A stretch of DNA of 64,000 nucleotides from Devosia ureilytica (lineage in GTDB: Bacteria; Pseudomonadota; Alphaproteobacteria; Rhizobiales; Devosiaceae), in contig NZ_JAMZCU010000002.1 of NCBI RefSeq assembly GCF_024273195.1, positions 654,157 to 718,156 on the forward strand. The letters are read 5' to 3'. The notes under the pieces were generated by a model, which saw nothing but the letters and a program-made list of their open reading frames with translations, was not told where the DNA came from and did not search any database. Shown here piece after piece: positions 36,396-45,970 of the stretch. A program made the translations under genes and the position numbers. Each line of letters opens with the position of its first letter. Position 1 is the stretch's first letter.

Positions 36396-36534
36396 CACCC
36401 CACCCTCAATCCCTCCCCATCGAGGGGAGGGAGGCGCAGGGCCGAGACGCCAGTGTTCATCCCTCCCTCCCCTAGATGGGGAGGGTAGCGAAGCCGGACG
36501 CAGCGCGTCCTGGCGCAGCTAGGGTGGGGTGATC
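36396..36534. repeat. family A inverted pair
   Basis: CCCCACCCTCAATCCCTCCC and, in inverse order, GGGTAGCGAAGCCGG...GGGTGGGG flank two hairpins: CCTCCCCATCGAGGGGAGGG at about 36413-36432 and CCTCCCCTAGATGGGGAGGG at about 36467-36486. It occupies the gap between convergent pccR and the carbonic anhydrase gene. Confidence 0.75.
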
Positions 36535-36536
36535 CC

Positions 36537-37091
36537 TCACGCCGGATCAAACTCCGGTTCATGCCCACCCACCGGCTTCATCCCCGCTGCAAACCGCTTG
36601 GCATTGTTCACATAGCGATCCGCCGACGCCGCCAGCCCCGCCACGCCCTCGGCGTCGATCTCGCGCACCACCTTGGCTGGGGCGCCCATCACCAGGCTAT
36701 TGTCCGGGATCACCTTGCCCTCGGTCACCAGCGCATTGGCGCCGATCAGGCAGTTCTTCCCGATCACCGCCCCGTTGAGCACCGTCGCGCCCATGCCGAT
36801 CAGCGTATTATCGCCGATGGTGCAGCCATGCACGATTGCCGAATGCCCCACCGTCACATTGGCCCCGATGTTGAGCGGAAATCCCCTGTCGGTGTGCAGC
36901 ACGCAGTTTTCCTGCACATTGGTCCGCGCGCCGATGGAAATGGTTTCGATATCGCCCCGCGCCACCACGCCGAACCAGATGCCCACTTCGGGCCCCACCA
37001 CCACATCGCCCACCAGCACCGCCGTCGGCGCGATCCAGCCAACGTTCTCATCGATCCGGGGCGCAACGCCATCGAGAGTATAAACGGGCAT
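36537..37091 (-). CDS. gamma carbonic anhydrase family protein
   Basis: This is a 184-aa left-handed beta-helix protein with hexapeptide repeats (VGDVVVGPEVGIWFG, IGARTNVQENCVLHTD, IGANVTVGHSAIVHG, IGDNTLIGMGATVLNG). Three histidines in LHTD and VGHSAIVHG stand at the zinc-ligand positions of gamma-carbonic anhydrases. Proteins of this YrdA/PaaY-like group may be carbonic anhydrases or thioesterases, and activity cannot be assigned. ATG at 37089-37091 follows AGGAGGACAGA. It is 16 bp downstream of selO on the same strand. Confidence 0.9.
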   Translation of the reverse strand: MPVYTLDGVAPRIDENVGWIAPTAVLVGDVVVGPEVGIWFGVVARGDIETISIGARTNVQENCVLHTDRGFPLNIGANVTVGHSAIVHGCTIGDNTLIGMGATVLNGAVIGKNCLIGANALVTEGKVIPDNSLVMGAPAKVVREIDAEGVAGLAASADRYVNNAKRFAAGMKPVGGHEPEFDPA

Positions 37092-37107
37092 TCTGTCCTC
37101 CTGACCG

Positions 37108-38517
37108 TTACGGCTTTATTCCATAGGCATCGCGCATCTGGGCGATTTCCGAAAGGGTCCTTTCGAACAGCCCCCAGTCATCATTCTCGGCAATTGGCGC
37201 CCAGATGGCCTCCATATCCTCGATCAGCATGGTGCGCGGTCGCTCCCGTGAAAAATAGGCATGATCGAGATTGACGTCCTCGCTTGGCCCATACCCTTCC
37301 ATCAGGTCCGCCACGGGCCGGAACACTTCGCTGGCATAATGGTCCGCCGCCGGGCTTTTTGCCGCGCGCCCGCTGCTCATGCCGCCGCCGCGCCAGTCAA
37401 AAAAGAACTGCTCATAGGGCGCCTTGCTGGCCCCGAGAAATCCGAACAGCGCCGTGACAAAGGCGCCATCGCGCTCCACGTCGCCCGGCTTCAGGCCCAG
37501 CCGCCGCAGGATTTGCCGCGGCAGCTCTTCCCGAAACACCGGCCAGACCGTGTTCAGCGCCGGCTCCAGCGTGTCGATGGAAGACAGGGGCAGCAGGCAC
37601 TCGGCCAGCCGCGTCAGGTTCCAGGCCAACGTATCGGGCTGGCGGCCAAAGGCATAAAGCCCGGTTTCGTCAAAATAGGCGGCGGTGAAATCGGGGTCAT
37701 ACACCGGCACGAACCGCCATGGACCATAGTCGAAGCTCTCCCCGGTGATGTTGATATTGTCGGTGTTGAGCACGCCATGCACGAAGCCTGCGGCAATCCA
37801 TTGCGCCCCCAGCCGTGCCACGGTCTTCACCACGGCTTCCAGGAGGGCCGCCGCCCTGTCCTCGGCCGCCGCCAGTTCGGGGTAGTAGTGGGCAATGCTG
37901 TAATCCACGAGCCTGGCCAGGTTCGCCTCGTCTTCGAGATAGGCCAGGCGCTGGAACGTGCCGATGCGGATGTGGCTGTGGCTCAGCCGCGTCAGCACCG
38001 CCGAGCGGGTGGGCGAGGGCTCATCGCCGCGATAAAGCTGCTCCCCGGTTTCAACCAGTGAAAAGCTCTTGGAGGTGTAGACGCCGAGCGCTTCGAGCAT
38101 TTCGGTCGCCAGCACCTCGCGCACCCCGCCCTTGAGCGTCAGCCGCCCGTCGCCGCCGCGCGACCAGGGCGTTTTCCCCGATCCCTTGGTGCCGAAATCG
38201 AGCAGGCGCCCGTCCACCGGATCTCTGCACTGGCCGAACAAAAACCCGCGCCCGTCGCCCAGTTGCGGATTGTACGAACGAAACTGATGGCCGTGATAGC
38301 GCAGCGCCAGCGGTTGGCTGAACGAGCCGGGCAGGGGGACGAACCGTCCGAAATGGTCGAGCCATTCGGCCTCGCTCAATCCGCCCAGCCCCAGCCGTTC
38401 GGCCCAGCGCTGGTCGCGGTGGCGCAACACGATTGTGGGAAAATCAGCGGGCGCGACGCGGTCGAAAAAATCATCGCCCAGCGTCTCGTGGGTCTTGGCG
38501 GGTTGGAACTGGCTCAT
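37108..38517 (-). CDS. selO: protein adenylyltransferase SelO (YdiU family)
   Basis: This 469-aa pseudokinase-fold enzyme transfers AMP from ATP to Ser, Thr or Tyr of target proteins, linked to redox homeostasis. YHGHQFRSYNPQLGDGRGFL and GTKGSGKTPWSRGGDGRLTL are diagnostic of the family. VHGVLNTDNINITGESFDYG contains the active-site Asp and Asn pair, and DYGPWRF follows. ATG at 38515-38517 is used; a GTG one codon earlier is possible. Length is close to E. coli YdiU. Confidence 0.94.
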   Translation of the reverse strand: MSQFQPAKTHETLGDDFFDRVAPADFPTIVLRHRDQRWAERLGLGGLSEAEWLDHFGRFVPLPGSFSQPLALRYHGHQFRSYNPQLGDGRGFLFGQCRDPVDGRLLDFGTKGSGKTPWSRGGDGRLTLKGGVREVLATEMLEALGVYTSKSFSLVETGEQLYRGDEPSPTRSAVLTRLSHSHIRIGTFQRLAYLEDEANLARLVDYSIAHYYPELAAAEDRAAALLEAVVKTVARLGAQWIAAGFVHGVLNTDNINITGESFDYGPWRFVPVYDPDFTAAYFDETGLYAFGRQPDTLAWNLTRLAECLLPLSSIDTLEPALNTVWPVFREELPRQILRRLGLKPGDVERDGAFVTALFGFLGASKAPYEQFFFDWRGGGMSSGRAAKSPAADHYASEVFRPVADLMEGYGPSEDVNLDHAYFSRERPRTMLIEDMEAIWAPIAENDDWGLFERTLSEIAQMRDAYGIKP

Positions 38518-38621
38518 CACGGCGCAACGCTAACAGAAGCATTTTCGTTCGTCGCTGGTGCAAACCCGCTCTGCGCTGCCTTGTCTGGCGATGGCGGCCA
38601 AATGGGCATATAGAGAGGCAG

Positions 38622-39314
38622 ATGAGCTCCCAATCCGCAAGTGCTGCCGCCATTCGTCTGGCGCCTTTTGAAGCCGCCATCTTCGATATGGATGGCACCC
38701 TACTCGACACCGAATCGGTGTTCCGCGACATCGTCTTCGATGTCTGCACCGAGCTGGGCTTTGAAATGACCCATGACGTGCATCGCTCCATGGTCGGCTC
38801 CAGCCATGAGCGCACCAGCCAATTGCTGATCGAAGCCTATGGCGTGGCGTTTCCCTATAGCCTGTTCGATGAGCGCTGCCGGGTCATCATGCGCGAGCGC
38901 AGCCATGCCGGCGTGCCGGTCAAATCGGGCGCGCGCGAATTCATCACCGAATTGCGGGCCCGCGGCATCCCGACTGGCGTGGCCACCTCTTCGCGCAATC
39001 CCCATGCCGAGCATCATCTGGGCGCAGCGGGCCTGCTGGAGCTGTTCGATACCGTGGTCACCCGAGATGACGTGGTCAATCCCAAGCCCCATCCCGAGCC
39101 CTATCTGACCGCTGCCAGGCGCCTGGGTGTCGACCCGGTCCTGTGCCTGGCGCTTGAGGATAGCCACACTGGCGTGCGTGCCGCCCATGCCGCCGGCATG
39201 CAGACCATCATGGTCCCCGATCTGGTCGGTCCCAGTGACGATATTCACGCCCTGGGCGTGTTCATCATGGATAGCCTGGCCCATGTCCAGGCCGCCGCCT
39301 TCGATCACGATTAA
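38622..39314 (+). CDS. HAD family hydrolase (beta-phosphoglucomutase-like)
   Basis: This is a 230-aa phosphatase. Motif I DMDGTLLD is near residues 21-28, motif II ATSSRNPHA near 126, motif III PKPHPEPY near 155, and motif IV LALEDSHTGVRAA near 178. A cap domain sits between motifs I and II, as in the YniC/beta-phosphoglucomutase group. ATG at 38622 has AGAGAGG just upstream. It probably dephosphorylates a sugar phosphate. It is divergent from selO. Confidence 0.9.
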   Translation: MSSQSASAAAIRLAPFEAAIFDMDGTLLDTESVFRDIVFDVCTELGFEMTHDVHRSMVGSSHERTSQLLIEAYGVAFPYSLFDERCRVIMRERSHAGVPVKSGAREFITELRARGIPTGVATSSRNPHAEHHLGAAGLLELFDTVVTRDDVVNPKPHPEPYLTAARRLGVDPVLCLALEDSHTGVRAAHAAGMQTIMVPDLVGPSDDIHALGVFIMDSLAHVQAAAFDHD

Positions 39315-39416
39315 CCATTCCGGCAAGTCGTTAAAGCTTTATCCAATGGGGTAAGGCGCGGTTCAGCACATCCAAACCAAGGAAATTTCTAGGGTTTTCC
39401 TGGGTCTTCGGGTCCG

Positions 39417-39463
39417 TTAACTCTGCTTTAAGTCGCTAATTGCTATGGTTAACCAGCGGTAAA
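39417..39463 (+). promoter_or_regulatory. tandem CtrA-like boxes upstream of the cell-wall hydrolase
   Basis: TTAA-CTCTGCT-TTAA (39417-39431) matches the CtrA consensus TTAA-N7-TTAA exactly. TTAA-CCAGCGG-TAAA (39449-39463) matches in 7 of 8 positions. The two are 32 bp apart centre to centre, 134-180 bp upstream of the probable start at 39597. CtrA control is inferred from the motif. Confidence 0.55.
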
Positions 39464-39596
39464 TTTCGACTTCCATCCCGGCGCCGCCTTGGCTAGTGTG
39501 CCATCCGGGAAGTGCGGAGACATCCTTCAACAAGGAGTCTCTGGTTCAGAAGGCCCACCGGAAGCACCGGATGGGCCCAGGGGTAAGGACCAGGCG

Positions 39597-40490
39597 TTGA
39601 AAACTGGCTGGCAGCAGATCATAGCGCGCGCCATTTCGCCCGTGTTGGCGTTGGCTGCTGCGGCACTCGTGCTGTTTGTGACGCTGACGCCGGTTCACGC
39701 CGAAACCAATCTGATCCTGCCCGTGCCTGTACCCGCCGAACTCAATGCCCTGCGCCTGCAGCCGGCTCTCGGGCCAATGGCCGCGCCGCCCGTTCCGGGC
39801 CAGCAGGTGCTGACCCCCGCGCTCCTTGCCAATTACGTCAAGCGCCAGCAGCAATTGCGCTCGGTTGAGGTCACCCCGGCAGGCCCCCAGCCCGAGCTCA
39901 CCAGCGACCTGTTGATGGGCTATATCGGTCGGGGCAGCATCGGCACCAACAATACTGCGCTCTCGGCCATTGCCAGCTTCACCCAGCCAGCCCCGCGCCT
40001 TGAACCGTCCGTCACCAGCGATCTTTTGTCCGCTTATGTCGAAAGCGGCTACCAGCCGACCGCCCGGCGCGTCGAAGTCGCCAATGGCGAACGCGAGTGC
40101 CTGGCCCAGGCCATTTACCACGAGGCGCGCGGCGAAAGCGCCATGGGCCAGATGGCCGTGGCCAATATCATCGTCAACCGCGCCCGCTCCTCCAGGTTCC
40201 CCGGTTCACTCTGCGGCGTGATCTATCAGAATGCCGACAAGGGCAAATATCGCTGCCAGTTCACCTTCGCCTGCGATGGTCGCGACGACACCCCGGGTGA
40301 ACGCCGCGCCTGGGCCGCCTCGCAGAACCTGGCCAAGCGGGTCTATGCCGAGTATGCGCAGGGCGAGGAAATCGGCGTGCTCCCCGGCTCCGCGCTCTAC
40401 TACCACACCACGTCCGTGCGCCCGTCCTGGTCCAACACCTTCAGCCGCGTCGCCACCGTCGACAGCCACATCTTCTATTCCCCTAACTGA
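39597..40490 (+). CDS. cell wall hydrolase, SleB-like Hydrolase_2 family
   Basis: This is a 297-aa exported protein. A signal peptide covers residues 1-35 (cleavage after PVHA). A low-complexity middle repeats a LTSDLLxxYxxxG-like segment (LTSDLLMGYIGRG, VTSDLLSAYVESG), and the C-terminus is a Hydrolase_2/SleB domain. ECLAQAIYHEARGESAMGQM contains catalytic Glu176; FTFACDGRDD and LYYHTTSVRPSWS are also conserved. In Rhizobiales such proteins trim peptidoglycan. TTG at 39597 has AAGGA at 7-nt spacing; an upstream TTG at 39489 would bury the signal peptide. The stop lies 2 bp before the 75-bp repeat array. Confidence 0.8.
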   Translation: MKTGWQQIIARAISPVLALAAAALVLFVTLTPVHAETNLILPVPVPAELNALRLQPALGPMAAPPVPGQQVLTPALLANYVKRQQQLRSVEVTPAGPQPELTSDLLMGYIGRGSIGTNNTALSAIASFTQPAPRLEPSVTSDLLSAYVESGYQPTARRVEVANGERECLAQAIYHEARGESAMGQMAVANIIVNRARSSRFPGSLCGVIYQNADKGKYRCQFTFACDGRDDTPGERRAWAASQNLAKRVYAEYAQGEEIGVLPGSALYYHTTSVRPSWSNTFSRVATVDSHIFYSPN

Positions 40491-40492
40491 GA

Positions 40493-40939
40493 GCCGTCCC
40501 GTAGGGAAATCGGTCCGGTGGACCGATTTTAGGCGAGCAGGCCATGAGAGCTACGCTCGAATGGCAGGCCGTCCCGGAGGGAAATCGGTCCGGTGGACCG
40601 ATTTTCGGCGAGCAGGCCATGAGAGCTACGCTCGAATGGCAGGCCGTCCCGGAGGGAAATCGGTCCGGTGGACCGATTTTAGGCGAGCAGGCCATGAGAG
40701 CTACGCTCGAATGGCAGGCCGTCCCGTAGGGAAATCGGTCCGGTGGACCGATTTTCGGCGAGCAGGCCATGAGAGCTCCGCTCGAATGGCAGGCCGTCCC
40801 GGAGGGAAATCGGTCCGGTGGACCGCTTTTAGGCGAGCAGGCCATGAGAGCGACGCTCGAATGGCAGGCCGTCCCGGAGGGAAATCGGTCCGGTGGACCG
40901 ATTTTAGGCGAGCAGGCCATGAGAGCTATGCTCGAATAG
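40493..40939. repeat. tandem array of six 75-bp family C units
   Basis: Units begin at 40493, 40568, 40643, 40718, 40793 and 40868, each exactly 75 bp and over 93 percent alike by eye. Each unit has GCCGTCCCGGAGGGA, then AAATCGGTCCGGTGGACCG with ATTTT (hairpin 1), AGGCGAGCA, and GCCATGAGAGCTACGCTCG followed by AATGGC (hairpin 2). Because 75 is divisible by three and the unit lacks stops, long spurious frames exist on both strands (25-residue repeats such as MRATLEWQAVPEGNRSGGPI). There are no spacers, so it is not CRISPR. It starts right after the hydrolase stop and ends before a terminator. Confidence 0.92.
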
Positions 40940-40962
40940 TGAAGCGCCGAACTGGTCGGTAT

Positions 40963-40994
40963 GAAAAAGGGCGCCACGGGCGCCCTTGGTTTTT
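40963..40994. terminator. bidirectional rho-independent terminator
   Basis: AAGGGCGCC (40967-40975), loop ACG, and GGCGCCCTT (40979-40987) form a perfect 9-bp stem. T-runs lie on both strands (GGTTTTTC after it, and five T residues on the minus strand). It serves pckA, and possibly the hydrolase-array transcript. Confidence 0.85.
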
Positions 40995-41049
40995 CTTGCA
41001 GTCTCCCCGCCCAAGCAGGCTGGGATCATCGCGGTAGCCGCCATCTTCG

Positions 41050-41090
41050 CCTCCCTCCCCTTGAGGGGGAGGGAACGAGGGTGGGGTGGC
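41050..41090. repeat. family A palindromic repeat, single copy
   Basis: CCTCCCTCCCCTTGAGGGGG with AGGGA forms the hairpin, followed by the tail GAGGGTGGGGTGG. It lies between the terminator and the pckA stop. Confidence 0.75.
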
Positions 41091-41128
41091 GTGCCACCCA
41101 CAGAACCCCCATTGTCTCGGCGGCCAGC

Positions 41129-42721
41129 CTACTCCGCCGCCATCTGCAATTTCGGGCCGGCGTCCGCATTGGCCTCAGGGCCGAACTTCTCGAAGTTCTT
41201 GCGGAACAACGCCACAAGCTTTGTCGCCTGGACGTCATAGGCGTCGCCATCGGCCCAGCATTGGCGCGGATCAAGCAACCGTTCATCGACGCCCGGCACG
41301 CTCATCGGCACCTCAAAGCCGAACAGCGGATCAAAGCGCATGTCGACGCCGTCGAGTTCGCCATCCAGCGCCGCGCTCAAGAGGCGCCGGGTCGAGGCAA
41401 TATCGATGCGCTTGCCGGTGCCATAGGCGCCACCGATCCAGCCGGTATTGAGCAGCCAGGCCTGAGCGCCGCTCTGTTCAAGCCGTTGGGCCAGCATCGC
41501 TCCATAAACGGTCGGGTGCAGCGGCATGAACGGCGCGCCGAAACAGGCCGAGAATGTCGCCTGCGGCTCGGTCACGCCGCGTTCGGTCCCGGCAACCTTG
41601 GCCGTATAGCCCGAAAGGAAGTGATAGACCGCCTGGTCCGGCGACAGCCGCGCCAGCGGCGGCAAGACGCCAAAGGCATCGGCGGTCAGGAACACCACGG
41701 TTTTTGGCGTGCCGCCAACGCTGCCCTTGGCAATCGAGGGCAGGACATGGATGGGATAGGCGGCGCGCGTGTTTTCGGTCAGCGACACATCCTCGAACAT
41801 CGGCACATTGCCGGCGTCGAGCACAACGTTTTCCAGCACCGTGCCGAAGCGCCTTGTGGCCGCATGGATTTCCGGCTCCGCCTTGGCGCTCAGGTTGACC
41901 GTCTTGGCGTAACATCCGCCCTCGAGGTTGAAGACCCCCTTGGCGCTCCAGCCATGTTCATCGTCGCCAATCAGCGGGCGGTTGGGGTCATTGCTCAGCG
42001 TGGTCTTGCCGGTGCCCGAAAGCCCGAAAAACAGCGCCGCCTCGCCCTCGGGGCCCAGATTGGCCGAGCAGTGCATCGGCAACACGTCCTGGTCGGGCGC
42101 GTGGAAATTGAACAGCGAGAACACTGACTTCTTGATTTCCCCGGCGTAGCGCGTGCCCGCGATCACCACCAGGTTGCGGCTCATGTCGAGCGCAATAACC
42201 GTCTCGCTGCGGCAGCCATGGCGGGCCGGATCGGCCTGGAACAACGGCGCATGCACAATGGTCACCGGCATGGCCCGGTCGGAAATCGCAATGCCATCGT
42301 CGCGGCGGATCAACAGGTTGCGAATGAACAGGGCGTGCCAGGCGCTCGGCGTCAGCACCGTCACGTCATATTGGTTGTCCGGGTCCGCGCCAGCCAGCAG
42401 GTCCTGGCGGAACAGCGCCTGTCCGGCCAGATGCCGCTCGATGTCGTTAAGGAGCACATCGAACTGTGCCGGTGCCATCGCCCCGGAATTGTCCCACCAG
42501 ACCCGATCGGCGGTCAGGCCATCGCGCACGATGAACTTGTCCTTGGGCGAGCGGCCGGTAAAGGCACCGGTTTCCACCGAGAGGGCCCCGTGGGCCGTCA
42601 GCGTCGCGCCACCCTGACCAATTGCCGCAGCAACCAGTGCGGGCGCAATGGCGTTGTCGCTGAGCGAGACGGCTGCACCCGCAATTTTTGCCCTGAGGCC
42701 CTGGTGATCGAACGCCGGCAT
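41129..42721 (-). CDS. pckA: phosphoenolpyruvate carboxykinase (ATP)
   Basis: This 530-aa enzyme converts oxaloacetate and ATP to phosphoenolpyruvate and CO2, the entry to gluconeogenesis. [17 protein letters not shown] and [20 protein letters not shown] precede the P-loop GLSGTGKTT near residue 235, then [16 protein letters not shown] with metal-binding Asp residues. Length is typical. It stands divergent from chvI, an arrangement conserved in Rhizobiales where ChvI affects pckA. It provides carbon flow from succinyl-CoA made by the pcc-mutase genes in this window. Confidence 0.97.
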   Translation of the reverse strand: MPAFDHQGLRAKIAGAAVSLSDNAIAPALVAAAIGQGGATLTAHGALSVETGAFTGRSPKDKFIVRDGLTADRVWWDNSGAMAPAQFDVLLNDIERHLAGQALFRQDLLAGADPDNQYDVTVLTPSAWHALFIRNLLIRRDDGIAISDRAMPVTIVHAPLFQADPARHGCRSETVIALDMSRNLVVIAGTRYAGEIKKSVFSLFNFHAPDQDVLPMHCSANLGPEGEAALFFGLSGTGKTTLSNDPNRPLIGDDEHGWSAKGVFNLEGGCYAKTVNLSAKAEPEIHAATRRFGTVLENVVLDAGNVPMFEDVSLTENTRAAYPIHVLPSIAKGSVGGTPKTVVFLTADAFGVLPPLARLSPDQAVYHFLSGYTAKVAGTERGVTEPQATFSACFGAPFMPLHPTVYGAMLAQRLEQSGAQAWLLNTGWIGGAYGTGKRIDIASTRRLLSAALDGELDGVDMRFDPLFGFEVPMSVPGVDERLLDPRQCWADGDAYDVQATKLVALFRKNFEKFGPEANADAGPKLQMAAE

Positions 42722-42979
42722 GTTTCAACTCTCCACACTTGCCGCCTTTGCAAAGAGCGGCCTTATGGCGTTCAAAATACGGGCGCGGGGCTGGCATCAG
42801 CCATCCCGAAATCGGTCGTACGACGGAAGTCTCATCGGCATGAAATACGCGCCGACACTGGCGTAACCGAGGCGCACGCCTTATTTAGTACGTAATTGTC
42901 GCCTGCAAAGTCCTCAACAGCGTGTCGAAATCTTCGCCGCGCCAGAACAGAGCTAGCGTCACGAGAAGAAAGGCAGCCC

Positions 42980-43696
42980 ATGCCAAAGATCGCCCTGGTG
43001 GATGACGACCGCAATATTCTCACCTCCGTTTCCCTCACCCTGGAAGCGGAAGGATATCAGGTTGCCACCTATACCGATGGCGCTTCCGGTCTTGAAGGAT
43101 TGACCACCGACAAGTGTGACCTGGCCATTCTCGACATCAAGATGCCGCGCATGGATGGTATGGAATTGCTCCGCCGCCTGCGGCAGAAGTCGGATGTGCC
43201 GGTGATTTTCCTCACCTCCAAGGACGAGGAAATCGATGAACTGTTCGGCCTCAAGATGGGCGCCGACGATTTCATCACCAAGCCCTTCAGCCAGCGTCTG
43301 CTGGTTGAACGGGTCAAGGCCATCCTGCGCCGCTCGGCTCCGCGAGATCCCTCGGCCACCGGCGCTGGCGGCGGCGAGCCCACGCCCAGCAAGGCCCTGA
43401 TCGAGCGTGGTGCCCTGGTGATGGACGAGGAGCGACACACCTGCACCTGGAAGGGCCAGCGCGTCACCCTTACGGTCACCGAGTTCCTGATCCTGCAGGC
43501 GCTGGCCTTGCGCCCCGGCGTCGTCAAATCGCGCAATGCCCTGATGGACGCCGCCTATGATGATCAGGTCTATGTCGACGATCGCACCATCGACAGCCAC
43601 ATCAAGCGCCTTCGCAAGAAGTTCAAGGTCACTGATGATGACTTCGAAATGATCGAGACGCTTTATGGCGTCGGCTACCGCTTCAAGGAGCAGTAA
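42980..43696 (+). CDS. chvI: two-component response regulator ChvI
   Basis: This is a 238-aa OmpR-family regulator. The receiver domain has DDD at 9-11 region, phospho-acceptor Asp52 in [12 protein letters not shown] and Lys in FITKPFS. The winged-helix output domain ends [18 protein letters not shown] and [13 protein letters not shown] at 42980 with AAAGG at 6-nt spacing is preferred to an upstream GTG at 42896. With ChvG it controls envelope, acid and host-interaction genes in rhizobia, Agrobacterium and Brucella (BvrR). Confidence 0.95.
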   Translation: MPKIALVDDDRNILTSVSLTLEAEGYQVATYTDGASGLEGLTTDKCDLAILDIKMPRMDGMELLRRLRQKSDVPVIFLTSKDEEIDELFGLKMGADDFITKPFSQRLLVERVKAILRRSAPRDPSATGAGGGEPTPSKALIERGALVMDEERHTCTWKGQRVTLTVTEFLILQALALRPGVVKSRNALMDAAYDDQVYVDDRTIDSHIKRLRKKFKVTDDDFEMIETLYGVGYRFKEQ

Positions 43697-43704
43697 GGAC
43701 CCAA

Positions 43705-45492
43705 GTGGCCACGCTCGACCCGCACGCTGCTGAAACGGGGCCCCGCAAGGGCTCCGCTTCTGACGAGGGCGCACAGCCTTCCGGCCGGCGGGGCTGGCGT
43801 CTGTTGCTGATGCCGGTGCTCAAGGTGATCGACGCCATCCGGCGCTTTGTCGATTTCACCATTTTCTCCAGCCTCACCCGCCGCATCGTCGTGCTCAACA
43901 TGATCGGCCTTCTGGTGCTGGTGGTGGGCATTCTCTATCTCAACCAGTGGCGCGCCGGGCTGATCGAGGCGCGCGTGCAATCGCTGCGCGTGCAGGGCGA
44001 AATCATTTCCGCGGCCATCGCCGCCTCGGCCACGGTCGATAGTGACATCATCTCCATCGACCCCGACCGCCTGCTCGATGCGCAGGCCGGCAATATCTCG
44101 CCTCTTTCCTATTTCGACCCGACGCTGGAGTTTCCCATCAGCCCCGAGCGGGTGGCGCCGCTGCTGCGCAATCTCATTACCCCCACCCGCACCCGCGCCC
44201 GCATCTATGATGGGCAGGGGCTGCTCATTCTCGATAGCGAAAACATCTATGCCCGCGGCGAAGTGCTGCGAAAGACCATCGACACCTCCCAGATCAGCCA
44301 TTTCTTCCTTTATGATTGGTGGAACGCGCTGATTTCCTGGTCGCCGGGCGGCAATTACCCGACCTATCAGGAATACCAGGCCGACGAAGGCACCCGTTAC
44401 CCCGAGGTCGCCTCCGCCCTGCAGGGTGCCCCCGCCGATTTCGTGCGCGTTGATGCGCAGAACCAGCTCGTCGTCTCGGTCGCTGTTCCGGTGCAGCGCC
44501 TGCGCGCCATTGTCGGAGCCATCCTGCTCTCCACCGAGCCGGGTGACATCGATTCGGTGGTGGCGCAGGAGCGCTGGTCCATCCTGCGCATCGCCATGAT
44601 CGCGGCCGGCGTACAGATCGTGCTCTCGCTGCTCTTGGCAGGCACCATTGCCGGTCCGATGCGCCGCCTTTCCGCCGCCGCCGAGCGCGTCCAGACGGCC
44701 GGCGATGCCCGCGCCGAAATCCCCGATCTCACCGACCGCCCGGACGAAATCGGCCATCTCTCCGACGCGCTGCGCCGCATGACCGACGCGCTTTATAACC
44801 GTATCGAGGCCATCGAGCGCTTTGCCGCCGATGTTGCCCATGAGCTCAAGAACCCGCTGACCTCATTGCGCTCGGCTGTCGAAACCCTGCCGCTCGCCAA
44901 AAAGCCCGAGGATCGGCAGCGCCTCAACGACATCATCCAGCACGACGTCAAACGCCTCGACCGCCTGATCACCGATATTTCCAGCGCCAGCCGGCTCGAT
45001 GCCGAACTGGCCCGCGAAAGTGCCGAGCGTGTCGATGTCGAAAAGCTTGCCGAGGCCATGGTCGCCATCCAGAAGGACATTGCCGCCGGCAGTGGGGTCA
45101 ATGTCACCATGGGCAAGCGCGCCGGCCGCGGCTCCACTCTGGTCAATGGCCACGAAAGCCGGCTTGCCCAGGTCTTTGCCAATCTGGTCGATAATGCCGT
45201 CTCGTTTTCCCCTAAGGGCGGCACCGTGACCGTCGCGGTGTCCACCGAAGGCGAGTCCATCACCGTTACCGTCAGTGATGAGGGGCCCGGAATCACCGGC
45301 GACGTCAGCCGCATCTTCCAGCGCTTCTATACCGACCGCCCCGATACCGAGAGCTTTGGCAATCATTCGGGCCTGGGCCTGTCGATCTCAAAGCAGATCG
45401 TGGATGCCCATAAGGGCCGGATCCGCGCCCAGAACCGGACTGATCGCAGCGGCGCCATTTTTACAATTGTGCTGCCGCGGGCACGCAAATAG
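43705..45492 (+). CDS. chvG: sensor histidine kinase ChvG
   Basis: This is a 595-aa inner-membrane kinase. Membrane helix 1 is near 60-82 (VVLNMIGLLVLVVGILYLNQ) and helix 2 near 290-315; a periplasmic domain of about 200 residues lies between, followed by HAMP, the HisKA box VAHELKNPLTSLRSAVE with His379, and the ATPase domain with N, G1 (DEGPGI) and G2 (GLGLSI) boxes. The start is GTG at 43705, 8 bp after chvI. It phosphorylates ChvI in response to acid or envelope stress, with ExoR as periplasmic inhibitor in related species. Confidence 0.95.
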   Translation: MATLDPHAAETGPRKGSASDEGAQPSGRRGWRLLLMPVLKVIDAIRRFVDFTIFSSLTRRIVVLNMIGLLVLVVGILYLNQWRAGLIEARVQSLRVQGEIISAAIAASATVDSDIISIDPDRLLDAQAGNISPLSYFDPTLEFPISPERVAPLLRNLITPTRTRARIYDGQGLLILDSENIYARGEVLRKTIDTSQISHFFLYDWWNALISWSPGGNYPTYQEYQADEGTRYPEVASALQGAPADFVRVDAQNQLVVSVAVPVQRLRAIVGAILLSTEPGDIDSVVAQERWSILRIAMIAAGVQIVLSLLLAGTIAGPMRRLSAAAERVQTAGDARAEIPDLTDRPDEIGHLSDALRRMTDALYNRIEAIERFAADVAHELKNPLTSLRSAVETLPLAKKPEDRQRLNDIIQHDVKRLDRLITDISSASRLDAELARESAERVDVEKLAEAMVAIQKDIAAGSGVNVTMGKRAGRGSTLVNGHESRLAQVFANLVDNAVSFSPKGGTVTVAVSTEGESITVTVSDEGPGITGDVSRIFQRFYTDRPDTESFGNHSGLGLSISKQIVDAHKGRIRAQNRTDRSGAIFTIVLPRARK

Positions 45493-45502
45493 ACTCGTCT
45501 GC

Positions 45503-45970
45503 ATGAGCAAGCCAGTGAATGTGCATGGGACGGGCCTGGTCCTGGGAGAGACGGGGGTGCTGTTGCGCGGTCCCTCAGGCGCCGGCAAGTCGGTGCTGTC
45601 CATGGCCTTGCTGGATCGCTGGGAAGGGCGCGGGCAGGCTGCCTTCCTTGTCGCTGACGACCGCGTCGATATCGTCGAGGAAAAGGGCGCGCTGATCATG
45701 CTGGCGCCGCCGCAATTGGCGGGTCTCATCGAATTGCGTGGGCGGGGCATCGTGAACCGGCCGCACCAGCAGCGGGCGCAATTGCATTTGATTATCGATC
45801 TGGTCCCCGACCTCACCCGCATGATCGAAGAAGAAGAGCTGCAAACCGAACTGCTCGACCACGTCTTGCCACGCGCCCCGGTGCCGCAATCGGGCGTCAT
45901 CAGCCTTGGTCATCAAATGCTGCTGGTGGCCGAAGCCGTCGCGCAAGCCAATCAACATCCACAGACGTGA
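45503..45970 (+). CDS. hprK: HPr kinase/phosphorylase, short alphaproteobacterial form
   Basis: This 155-aa protein corresponds only to the catalytic C-terminal domain of Firmicute HprK. P-loop GPSGAGKS is at residues 23-30; LVADDRVDIVEEKGALIMLA and GLIELRGRGIVNRPHQQ follow, the latter being the HprK signature region. It phosphorylates a serine of HPr and so couples carbon or nitrogen status to the PTS. ATG at 45503 lies 10 bp after chvG. Confidence 0.93.
   Translation: MSKPVNVHGTGLVLGETGVLLRGPSGAGKSVLSMALLDRWEGRGQAAFLVADDRVDIVEEKGALIMLAPPQLAGLIELRGRGIVNRPHQQRAQLHLIIDLVPDLTRMIEEEELQTELLDHVLPRAPVPQSGVISLGHQMLLVAEAVAQANQHPQT

Noticed and set aside
40493..40939. CRISPR array
   Set aside because: Units are contiguous, without spacers, the period is 75 bp, and there are no cas genes.
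40231..41037. Long reading frames with 25-residue repeats on both strands over the 75-bp array
   Set aside because: They exist only because the repeat unit is 75 bp and free of stops. Frames on both strands are equally open and none has a convincing RBS or domain.
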